This document shows positions 7,090-15,473 of a stretch of DNA of 24,782 nt, piece by piece (positions within the stretch are counted from its first letter, which is position 1; each line of letters opens with the position of its first letter). Where the stretch lies: contig NZ_CAKUCL010000088.1 in NCBI RefSeq assembly GCF_934643405.1, forward strand, positions 1-24,782, given 5' to 3'. Both the position numbers and the translations under genes were made by a program. The DNA is from an uncultured Actinoplanes sp. (GTDB taxonomy: Bacteria; Actinomycetota; Actinomycetes; Mycobacteriales; Micromonosporaceae). The notes under the pieces are model-generated. The model ran no database searches, was not told where the DNA came from, and worked only from the letters and a program-made list of their open reading frames with translations.

Positions 7090-8298
7090 GTGCACAGTAC
7101 GACGGTCCTGCTCATCGAGGTCGGGGCGCTCCTCTTCGCGCTCGGCATGCTGGGACGGCTGGGCCGCCGCATCGGCCTGTCCCCGATCCCGCTCTACCTG
7201 CTGGCCGGCCTCGCCTTCGGGCACGGCGGGCTGCTCCCGCTCTCGGCCAGCGAGGAGTTCATCGAGATCGGCGCCGAGATCGGCGTGATCCTGCTGCTGG
7301 TCATGCTGGGTCTGGAGTACTCGGCCGGGGAGCTCGTCGCCAACCTGCGCGCGGCCGCTCCGGCCGGGGTGCTCGACGCGCTGCTCAACGCCCTGCCCGG
7401 GGCCGGGTTCGCGTTCCTGCTCGGCTGGAACTGGCAGGCCGCGCTGGTGCTGGCCGGCATCACCTGGGTCTCGTCCTCCGGCGTGATCGCCAAGGTGCTC
7501 GCCGACCTGGGCCGGCTCGGTAACCGGGAGACCCCGGTGATCCTGTCCGTGCTGGTCATCGAGGACCTCGCGATGGCCTTCTACCTGCCGCTGGTCACCG
7601 CGGTACTGGCCGGGGTCGGGCTGATCGGCGGCGTCAAGGCGCTCGCGGTCGCGGTGGTCACGGTGATCGCGGTTCTCGTGGTGGCGATCCGCTACGGCAG
7701 CACGATCAGCCGGTTCATGTCCGTACGCGATCCGGAAGCGCTCCTGCTCAGCGTGCTGGGCATGACGTTGTTCGTGGCCGGGGTCGCGGCCGAGCTGAAG
7801 GTTTCCGCGGCGGTCGGCGCGTTCCTGGTCGGCATCGCGCTGTCCGGGCCGGTGGCCCACCACGCGACCGAGATGCTGTCCCCGCTGCGCGACCTGTTCG
7901 CCGCGGTGTTCTTCGTCTTCTTCGGGCTGTCCACCGATCCCGCGGACATGCCACCCGTGCTGCTACCCGCATTCGGGCTGGCCGTGCTGACCATGCTGAC
8001 GAAGGTGCTGACCGGATACCTGGCCGCCCGGCGGGCCGGGATCGCGCTGCCCGGCCGCCTCCGGGCCGGGCTCGGGCTCATGCCGCGCGGGGAGTTCTCC
8101 GTGGTCATCGCGGGCCTGGCGGTCGCGTCCGGGGTCGAGCCGCGACTGGCGCCGCTGGCCACGGCGTACGTGCTCATCACCGTCATCTCCGGGCCGCTGC
8201 TCGCCCGGCTGCCCGATTACGGGTGGTTCAAGCAGTTCATCCGGCGGCGGATGACCCTCCGGCGGGAGCGGGTGCGGGCAGTGGCGACGGGCGATTGA
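7090..8298 (+). CDS. CPA2-family cation/proton antiporter, KhtU-like
   Basis: This 402-residue membrane protein has about 12-13 hydrophobic segments and begins HSTTVLLIEVGALLFALGMLGRL. The conserved CPA2 regions are visible: GLEYSAGELVANL (about 75-87), the helix-crossing region ITWVSSSGVIAKVLADL (about 124-140), the core IEDLAMAFYLPL (about 157-168), and AVFFVFFGLSTDP near 275-287. These proteins exchange K+ or Na+ for H+ across the cytoplasmic membrane. There is no C-terminal RCK domain on the protein, consistent with the separate TrkA-C subunit encoded just upstream. The basic C-terminal tail FIRRRMTLRRERVRA faces the cytoplasm. The GTG start follows the upstream stop by seven bases, indicating one operon. 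The ion is inferred from KhtTU and unproven. Confidence 0.9.
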   Translation: MHSTTVLLIEVGALLFALGMLGRLGRRIGLSPIPLYLLAGLAFGHGGLLPLSASEEFIEIGAEIGVILLLVMLGLEYSAGELVANLRAAAPAGVLDALLNALPGAGFAFLLGWNWQAALVLAGITWVSSSGVIAKVLADLGRLGNRETPVILSVLVIEDLAMAFYLPLVTAVLAGVGLIGGVKALAVAVVTVIAVLVVAIRYGSTISRFMSVRDPEALLLSVLGMTLFVAGVAAELKVSAAVGAFLVGIALSGPVAHHATEMLSPLRDLFAAVFFVFFGLSTDPADMPPVLLPAFGLAVLTMLTKVLTGYLAARRAGIALPGRLRAGLGLMPRGEFSVVIAGLAVASGVEPRLAPLATAYVLITVISGPLLARLPDYGWFKQFIRRRMTLRRERVRAVATGD

Positions 8299-8436
8299 GG
8301 GCGCAACTGTCAACAACGCTCAACGCTACTGATCAGTATCCGATTGTGACCCCTTAACACTTTCGTTGGAACCTTCGGCGCGCTACCTTCGGGCACGACA
8401 ACTGCGTGTAATCGGACTTTTTGGCGGGCGGCGGGC
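8299..8436. promoter_or_regulatory. Intergenic region with a 12-bp palindrome and short direct repeats
   Basis: This gap is AT-richer than its surroundings. It contains a tandem heptamer CAACGCT (8314-8327), the perfect palindrome TACTGATCAGTA (8327-8338) and a direct repeat ACCTTCGG at 8371-8378 and 8385-8392. Together they look like a regulated promoter region for the gene at 8437. No single -35/-10 pair stands out; TGTAAT at 8407-8412 is one possible -10. Confidence 0.45.
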
Positions 8437-8877
8437 GTGACGGTGCGTGAGTCGACTTTCTACGGGTTCGCGAACCCGGTGGATCCTCGGCCCGAGGAAC
8501 TGCAGGCGTGGGCTTACCATCCCGAGGCCGTTCCGCTGGACACGATGCCGGCCGACTGGGATCTGCTGATCTCCGGTGACGTGCTGGCCCCGACCCTGTT
8601 CGAGCTGGCCATGGACCGGCAGTGCCCGGCGCGGCGCTTCGCCCTGCACTGCATGTACATCTACGCGGCCGACGGCGTACGGCAGAACGCCAGCGGCAAG
8701 CACAAGCGGCGGCTGAAGAAGTTCGTCGAGCGCGCCGAGGAGATCGGTGACGAGCCGATGTCGATCTGGGCGCACAACTGCCGGGTGCTGATGAGCCGGC
8801 CCGAGTCCTTCGACTACGCGGAGTGGATCGAGGGCGGCCTGGTGCGTCACCCTCGCCGTCTGGGTCTCTTCGGATAG
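8437..8877 (+). CDS. Conserved-looking hypothetical protein, 146 residues
   Basis: The soluble protein begins TVRESTFYGFANPVDPRPEEL and has a central helical region with CPARRFALHCMYIYAADGVR, a basic stretch KHKRRLKKFVERAEEIGDEP and a final ESFDYAEWIEGGLVRHPRR. The Trp, Cys and aromatic content with a dense helix pattern looks like a folded cytoplasmic protein, and codon use fits the neighbourhood. I do not recognise the family. The GTG at 8437 is used as start and another GTG at 8443 is equally possible; neither has a clear ribosome site. It converges with hspR and shares a terminator with it. Confidence 0.78.
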   Translation: MTVRESTFYGFANPVDPRPEELQAWAYHPEAVPLDTMPADWDLLISGDVLAPTLFELAMDRQCPARRFALHCMYIYAADGVRQNASGKHKRRLKKFVERAEEIGDEPMSIWAHNCRVLMSRPESFDYAEWIEGGLVRHPRRLGLFG

Positions 8878-8910
8878 CAAAGGGCGACCCGGTCCAGGTC
8901 GCCCTTCGCT
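8876..8910. terminator. Convergent terminator hairpin between the hypothetical gene and hspR
   Basis: AAGGGCGACC (8880-8889) pairs with GGTCGCCCTT (8897-8906) around a seven-base loop. After one mismatch the flanking AGC/GCT add three more pairs. The stem fills almost the whole gap between the two convergent stop codons. T-tracts are short. Confidence 0.8.
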
Positions 8911-9348
8911 CTATCGGTTGTCCGGTGACCTTCTCGGCCGCCAGACCACCAGCGCGGTCGACGCGCCCTCCCGCCGCACCAGGTCGCCGCTGCCGTACGG
9001 GCTCTCCAACTGTGCGATCCGCGTGTACGCGTCGTCGAGCTGCTGTTCCAGCTCCTGTATCCGCTGCTGCAGGTCGCCGACCAGCTGCTCCAGGCCGATG
9101 ATGCGCTTGATCCCGGCCAGGTTGACGCCTTCCTCCTGGCTCAGCTTCTGCACCTCGCGCAGGAGCTGGACATCCCGCTCGCTGTACCGGCGTCCGCCGC
9201 CGCCCGCCCGGCCCGGCTGCACCAGCCCGAGCCGGTCGTACTGCCGCAGGGTCTGCGGGTGCATCCCGGCGAGCCGGGCGGCCACCGAGATGATCAAGAC
9301 CTTGGCGTCCGAGGCCTGCTCGATCGAGATGTTGACCTCTTCATACAT
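8911..9348 (-). CDS. hspR: Heat-shock repressor HspR (MerR family)
   Basis: This 145-residue DNA-binding protein has the MerR-type helix-turn-helix at about residues 17-60 (SVAARLAGMHPQTLRQYDRLGLVQP) and the wing with GGGRRYSERDVQLLREV. A leucine/glutamine-rich dimerisation coiled coil follows at about 85-118. HspR represses the dnaK operon and clpB by binding HAIR operators, and in Streptomyces DnaK acts as co-repressor. Position as the last gene of dnaK-grpE-dnaJ-hspR is the classical actinobacterial arrangement, and HAIR sites occur before dnaK and clpB in this window. The ATG at 9348 follows GGAGG by 12 bases, a long spacing. The Arg-rich tail WRPRRSPDNR is probably disordered. Confidence 0.97.
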   Translation of the reverse strand: MYEEVNISIEQASDAKVLIISVAARLAGMHPQTLRQYDRLGLVQPGRAGGGGRRYSERDVQLLREVQKLSQEEGVNLAGIKRIIGLEQLVGDLQQRIQELEQQLDDAYTRIAQLESPYGSGDLVRREGASTALVVWRPRRSPDNR

Positions 9349-9376
9349 GTGTGAGTGCCACCTCCCGAATCCGTGA

Positions 9377-10588
9377 TCAGCTGCCTTGGCGCACGCGAGC
9401 CTCGAGCCGCTCCCGCCCGGCGGGCGGAGTCAGCTTGGCGAAGCGTTCGAGCGCGTCCCGGGCCTCCCCCGTGACCCCGTCCGGCACCTGCACCTCGACC
9501 GTGACGATCAGGTCGCCGGGCGGACCGTTCTTGCGCGCCACCCCCTTGCCGCGCGCCCGCAGCTTGCGGCCGCTCGGCGTGCCCGGTGGCACCCGCATGG
9601 TGACCGGGCCGTCCAGCGTGGGCACCCGCAGGTCGGTACCGAGGACCGCCTCCGCGATGGTCACCGGCACGGCCAGCGTCAGGTCGTCGCCACTGCGCCC
9701 GAACAGCTCGTCCGGCCGCACTCCCACCTGCACGTAGAGGTCTCCGGCGGGGCCGCCGCGGTCGCCCGGCTCGCCGCGGCCGCTGAGCCGGATCCGCTGC
9801 CCGTCCGCGACGCCCGCGGGGAACCGCACGTTGATCGTCCGGTTCTTGGTGACCCCGCCGGTGCCCCGGCACTCGGGGCACTTCTCGTCCACGATCGTCC
9901 CGGCGCCCTGGCACTCGCGGCACGGCTCCGAGAAGCTGAACGAGCCCTGGTTCCGCGAGATCAGGCCGGAGCCGTGGCACTGCGGACAGGTCCGCGGTGA
10001 CGTCCCCGGCTTGGCACCGCTGCCGTGACACGTGTCGCAGGCGCCCGCCGACCGCAGCGTCAACGGCAGCGTGGTGCCGCGGACCGCCTGCGCGAAGTCG
10101 AGCGTGACCTCGGTCTCGACGTCCCGGCCGCGGCGTGGGCCGCGACGCGCGGCGCCACCGCCGGCGCCCGGACCGCCGCCGGAGAAGATCGAGCTGAAGA
10201 TGTCCGAGAAGCCGGCGCCGCCGAACCGCCGGTCACCCGCCCCGCCGCCGGACGCTCCGGCTCCGGAGAACCCGCCGAACAGATCGGACGGGTCGAACTG
10301 GGCACCGCCGCCGGACCGGGCGCCGCGACGGAACGCCCCGGAGCCGAACAGCGAGCGCATCTCGTCGTACTCTTTGCGCTTCTTGTCGTCGGACAGCACG
10401 TCGTACGCCTCGGAGGCGGCCTTGAACTTCTCCTCGGCCTCCCGGTTGTCCGGGTTCCGGTCGGGGTGCAGATCGCGGGCGAGCTTGCGGTACGCCTTCT
10501 TGATCTCGTCGGTCGAGGCGGACCTGGGCACGCCGAGCACGGCGTAGAAGTCCTTTTCGAGCCAGTCCTTCGAGCTCAGCTCGTCCAC
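9377..10588 (-). CDS. dnaJ: Co-chaperone DnaJ (Hsp40, type I)
   Basis: This 403-residue protein has a J domain at about 12-77 with the HPD tripeptide at 41-43, then a Gly/Phe-rich linker. A zinc-binding region follows with four CxxCxGxG motifs (CDTCHGSG, CPQCHGSG, CRECQGAG, CPECRGTG), and then the C-terminal substrate-binding barrels. It stimulates DnaK ATP hydrolysis and delivers substrates. It lies 61 bases after grpE, separated by a hairpin. The start is uncertain. The GTG at 10588 overlaps the AGGAGGAGG ribosome site itself, whereas a CTG at 10579 would sit eight bases after it and give MSSKDWLEKD, close to the usual DnaJ N-terminus. hspR follows after 28 bases. Confidence 0.97.
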   Translation of the reverse strand: MDELSSKDWLEKDFYAVLGVPRSASTDEIKKAYRKLARDLHPDRNPDNREAEEKFKAASEAYDVLSDDKKRKEYDEMRSLFGSGAFRRGARSGGGAQFDPSDLFGGFSGAGASGGGAGDRRFGGAGFSDIFSSIFSGGGPGAGGGAARRGPRRGRDVETEVTLDFAQAVRGTTLPLTLRSAGACDTCHGSGAKPGTSPRTCPQCHGSGLISRNQGSFSFSEPCRECQGAGTIVDEKCPECRGTGGVTKNRTINVRFPAGVADGQRIRLSGRGEPGDRGGPAGDLYVQVGVRPDELFGRSGDDLTLAVPVTIAEAVLGTDLRVPTLDGPVTMRVPPGTPSGRKLRARGKGVARKNGPPGDLIVTVEVQVPDGVTGEARDALERFAKLTPPAGRERLEARVRQGS

Positions 10589-10604
10589 CTCCTCCTAGCG
10601 GCGG

Positions 10605-10635
10605 GTCCCGCCCACCGCGATGCGGTGAGCGGGAC
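10605..10635. ncRNA. Intercistronic hairpin between grpE and dnaJ
   Basis: GTCCCGC (10605-10611) pairs with GCGGGAC (10629-10635). After one C/A mismatch CACCGC (10613-10618) pairs with GCGGTG (10622-10627) around loop GAT. It gives thirteen pairs in the transcript, no T-run, and ends 16 bases before the dnaJ start. A role in mRNA processing or in setting the GrpE:DnaJ ratio is an inference. Confidence 0.65.
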
Positions 10636-10649
10636 GGACACGTGTGAGA

Positions 10650-11305
10650 TCACTCGGGGTCGGCAACCGCGACCATGGCGGGCCGGAGCAGCCGCTCGCC
10701 GAGCATGTAACCCCGGCGCATCACCTCGACGCAGGTCGGCTCCGTGACGTCCGCGGACGTCTGGTGCGCGACCGCCTCGTGCCGGTTCGGGTCGAAGGGG
10801 TCGCCCTTCTCGCCGAACGCGACCAGGCCGAGCTTGCCGGTCACCGCGGTCAGCGACTCGGCCACCGAGGCGAACGGCCCGACCAGGTCGCCGTGCTCGC
10901 GAGCCCGGTCGATGTCGTCGAGCACCGGCAGCAGCGCGGTCAGCACCGCGCCGGTGGTCTGCTCGGCCGCCGCACCCCGGTCGCGGTCGACCCGCTTGCG
11001 GTAGTTGGCGTACTCCGCGGTCACCCGCTGGAGGTCGTGGGTCCGCTCCTCGAGCTCGCCGCGAACCGCCTCCAGTTCGGCGCCGAGACCGGCCTTGGGC
11101 TGTTCCTCGTCCGCCGGGGCCGAAGCCGGGGCCGGGGCCGGGGCGCCCTCCTCCGGGTCGGCCGCGCGATGCGCGCCGCCCACGGAGGCCTTGCCCTTGG
11201 CCTTGCCGGCGTCCTTGGCCTCGCCGCCCTTCGGATCAATCTTGCGGCGGTCCCGGATGACGACCCGCTCGGTCGCCTGACCGTCGTTCTCGTCGTCCGC
11301 GGCAC

Positions 11306-11309
<4 letters not shown>
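10650..11309 (-). CDS. grpE: Nucleotide exchange factor GrpE
   Basis: This 219-residue protein releases ADP from DnaK. It has a low-complexity Ala/Pro/Glu-rich N-terminal third, a long helix from about 85 (GAELEAVRGELEERTHDLQR) and the conserved core YANYRKRVDRDR. The C-terminal beta domain carries FDPNRHEAVAHQ and a final MRRGYMLGERLLRPAMVAVA. The GTG start overlaps the dnaK stop (GTGA at 11306-11309), indicating translational coupling. The order dnaK-grpE-dnaJ-hspR is standard for actinobacteria. Confidence 0.97.
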
Positions 11310-13177
<1,868 letters not shown>

Positions 13178-13207
13178 GGTGTTCCTCGCTTCTTACAGAG
13201 CTCGGTC

Positions 13208-13236
13208 CGGTACAAAGTAAGTAGAGCCGGTACAAG
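13208..13236. repeat. Direct repeat CCGGTACAA in the dnaK leader
   Basis: CCGGTACAA occurs at 13208-13216 and again at 13228-13236, with starts 20 bases apart, between the HAIR operator and dnaK. On the coding strand the intervening TACTTT (13214-13219) is a candidate -10, 17 bases from CTCAAC of the HAIR. The repeat may be a duplicated promoter element or a binding site. Confidence 0.5.
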
Positions 13237-13257
13237 GTTGAGTGGAACAGACTCAAT
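13237..13257. promoter_or_regulatory. HAIR operator of the dnaK operon
   Basis: GTTGAGT (13237-13243) and ACTCAAT (13251-13257) are separated by seven bases, matching 12 of 14 positions of CTTGAGT-N7-ACTCAAG. All ten core inverted bases (TTGAGT/ACTCAA) are intact. It overlaps the expected dnaK promoter. Confidence 0.93.
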
Positions 13258-13289
13258 GATGCCACGGGGTCGCACATCGTCAAGTCGAA

Positions 13290-13310
13290 GTTGAGCCAAC
13301 CCGGCGCAAC
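13290..13310. promoter_or_regulatory. Possible weaker second HAIR-like site
   Basis: GTTGAGC (13290-13296), seven bases, then GCGCAAC (13304-13310) has the HAIR geometry with 9 of 14 matches. It starts 53 bases from the strong site. Streptomyces dnaK promoters carry more than one HAIR-like element, but this match could be chance. Confidence 0.3.
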
Positions 13311-13410
13311 TCGTTGCCGCCGCAACCCGGCGTGGTCTCCTTGTACATGCGGCCAAGCCGCTCCCAGCAACTCGGCAGATACCTGTCCGGTCACGGCATA
13401 CCGGCACCGG

Positions 13411-13439
13411 TTGTCCTGCATGCATCGATCGGGCACTCT
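13411..13439 (+). promoter_or_regulatory. Candidate promoter of the dynamin-like gene pair
   Basis: TTGTCC (13411-13416), a 17-base spacer and CACTCT (13434-13439) keep the two most conserved -10 bases. The -10 ends six bases before the GTG at 13446, which has no ribosome site. This fits a leaderless transcript and supports that start. Confidence 0.4.
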
Positions 13440-13445
13440 TTACCC

Positions 13446-15473
13446 GTGACGACGCACGGTGAGGCGGTCGGTCCGTCGGCCCTGCCCGCCGTACCCGCCG
13501 CGACGGGAGAGCCCGCCGAATCGGACGAGAAGGGCCAGGTACGCACAGTGGCCACCGATTCCGCGAACGACTCTGATCGTACGGAACCCGTCGTGTCCCG
13601 TCAGCCACACGAGGATCCGGGCGGGGACACCACGGTCAATCCGGACCAGATAGACAAGGACGGCACGACGGAGGAAAGGGTCGACGCGCCGGTCGAGAAA
13701 GTGACCGAAGCCTCAGCACCCCTGCTGGGCGATCCCGCCGCGCCACCCACCGAGCCGCCGCCCGCGCTGGGACGGCTGGCCGAGGCGCTGAGCCGGTTGC
13801 GCGCGACCATCGGCGGTGCCGGCTACCCGCTGCTCATGCCGTCCGCGGACGACGCCCAGCGGGTCGGCGCCGCGCTCGTCTCCCAGCTCGACGACTACCT
13901 GCTGCCCCGCCTCGCCCGCCTGGACGCGCCGCTGCTGGTGGTGGTCGGCGGCTCCACCGGCGCCGGCAAGTCGACCCTGGTGAACAGCCTGGTCCGCGCC
14001 CCGGTCAGCACGGCCGGCGTGCTGCGCCCGACCACCCGCTCGCCGGTCCTGGTGAGCAACCCCGCCGACCTGCCGTGGTTCCGGCAGGGCCGGCTGCTGC
14101 CCGGCCTGGTGCGCACGCCGGAGTCCAGCGCCGATCCCCGCACGCTCCAGATCGTCTCCGCCCCGGCCCTCGGCGCCGGGCTGGCCTTCCTGGACGCGCC
14201 GGACATCGACTCGGTGGTCGAGGGCAACCGCAAGCTCGCCGCGCAACTGCTCGCGGCGGCCGACCTGTGGCTGTTCGTGACCACCGCTGCCCGGTACGCG
14301 GACGCCGTACCGTGGGAACTGCTGACCACCGCCCGGCTGCGCGGCACCGTGATCGCGCTGGTGCTGGATCGCGTCCCGGCGGAGGCGATCGCCGACGTCA
14401 CCACCCACCTGCGCGACATGCTCGTCGTGCGGGAGCTGGGCGCCGCGCCGCTGTTCGTCCTGCCCGAGACGAGGCTGGACGGTCAGGGCCTGATCGCCGA
14501 GGACATCATCCGGCCGCTGCACGACTGGTTCGGCCAGCTCGCCGCCGACTCGGGCGCCCGCGCCGCGGTGGTGCGGCAGACGCTGGACGGCGCGCTCAGC
14601 GCGCTGGGACCGGCGGTCGCCGGGCTGGCCGAGGCCGCCGACGAGCAGGCCCGGGCCGCCAAGGCGCTGGACGAACGGGTGAACGTCGCCTATCGCAACG
14701 CCCGGCAGACGATGACCGAGGGGCTGCGCGACGGCCGCCTGCTGCGCGGCGAGGTGCTGGCCCGCTGGCAGGAGTTCGTCGGCACCGGCGAGTTCCTCAA
14801 GACGCTGGAGAACAAGGTCGGCCAGCTGCGCGACCGGCTCGTCTCGGCGATCACCGGACGCCCGCTGCCCGGCCGCAACCTCCAGGCGGCATTGGAGTCC
14901 CAGCTGGTCACGCTGCTGCGCGGCATCGCCGCGGACGCGGCCGAGCAGGCGTACGCGGCCTGGCAGGCCCACCCGGCGGGCGCCGCCCTGCTGGAACCGG
15001 AGCTGCAGCGGCCCTCGGCGGATCTGCCGGAACGCGCCGACCGCCTGGTCCGCGACTGGCAGCAGTGGGTGCTCGGCCTGGTGCGCCAGGAGGGTGGCGA
15101 GAAGCGGATCGTGGCGCGGGGCGCGGCGTACGCGGTCAACGGCGCCGGTCTCGCCGTGATGATCGCCGTCTTCACCTCGACCGCCTTCATCCCCACCGGG
15201 CTGGAGGTGGCGGTCGGCGCCGGCACCACGGTGGCCGCCCAGAAAGTGCTCGAGGCGGTCTTCGGGGACCAGGCCATCCGCACGCTCGCCACGCAGGCGA
15301 GAGAGGATCTGCTCATGCGCACCGGCGAGTTGCTCGACCAGGAGGCGGCGCGGTTCACCGACCGCACCGCCGCGGTCGGCCTGGCCGAGGACCCGGGCGC
15401 CGACCTGCGGACGGCCGCCGCCGAGGTGGAGGCCGCCCGGATCGAACTCGCGTTGACCGGGAGCGCGACATGA
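13446..15473 (+). CDS. Dynamin-like GTPase, first of a pair
   Basis: This protein has about 675 residues. An acidic, disordered N-terminal region (1-100) precedes a G domain with Walker A GGSTGAGKST at about 168-177 and a DAPDIDSV switch motif near 249. The usual NKxD base-recognition motif is not evident; the equivalent strand reads VIALVLDRVP. Helical stalk-like segments follow, with a hydrophobic hairpin at about 560-600 (GAGLAVMIAVFTSTAFIPTGLEVAVGAGTTVAA) for membrane insertion. The next gene overlaps by ATGA. Paired dynamin-like proteins encoded together in Streptomyces (DynA/DynB) stabilise FtsZ rings during sporulation septation, and that is the best model. Start choice is uncertain: GTG 13446 is used, while GTG 13548 has CCAGG eight bases upstream. 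Confidence 0.8.
   Translation: MTTHGEAVGPSALPAVPAATGEPAESDEKGQVRTVATDSANDSDRTEPVVSRQPHEDPGGDTTVNPDQIDKDGTTEERVDAPVEKVTEASAPLLGDPAAPPTEPPPALGRLAEALSRLRATIGGAGYPLLMPSADDAQRVGAALVSQLDDYLLPRLARLDAPLLVVVGGSTGAGKSTLVNSLVRAPVSTAGVLRPTTRSPVLVSNPADLPWFRQGRLLPGLVRTPESSADPRTLQIVSAPALGAGLAFLDAPDIDSVVEGNRKLAAQLLAAADLWLFVTTAARYADAVPWELLTTARLRGTVIALVLDRVPAEAIADVTTHLRDMLVVRELGAAPLFVLPETRLDGQGLIAEDIIRPLHDWFGQLAADSGARAAVVRQTLDGALSALGPAVAGLAEAADEQARAAKALDERVNVAYRNARQTMTEGLRDGRLLRGEVLARWQEFVGTGEFLKTLENKVGQLRDRLVSAITGRPLPGRNLQAALESQLVTLLRGIAADAAEQAYAAWQAHPAGAALLEPELQRPSADLPERADRLVRDWQQWVLGLVRQEGGEKRIVARGAAYAVNGAGLAVMIAVFTSTAFIPTGLEVAVGAGTTVAAQKVLEAVFGDQAIRTLATQAREDLLMRTGELLDQEAARFTDRTAAVGLAEDPGADLRTAAAEVEAARIELALTGSAT

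Noticed and set aside
13281..13296. TCAAG-N6-TTGAG as an inverted HAIR
   Set aside because: Half-sites are in the wrong orientation and spacing for HspR; only the GTTGAGC half contributes to the weak site listed.
14075..15469. Extension of the second GTPase frame upstream into the first gene
   Set aside because: The upstream part reads as Arg/Gly/Pro-rich noise; the real start is the ATG at 15470 overlapping the previous stop.
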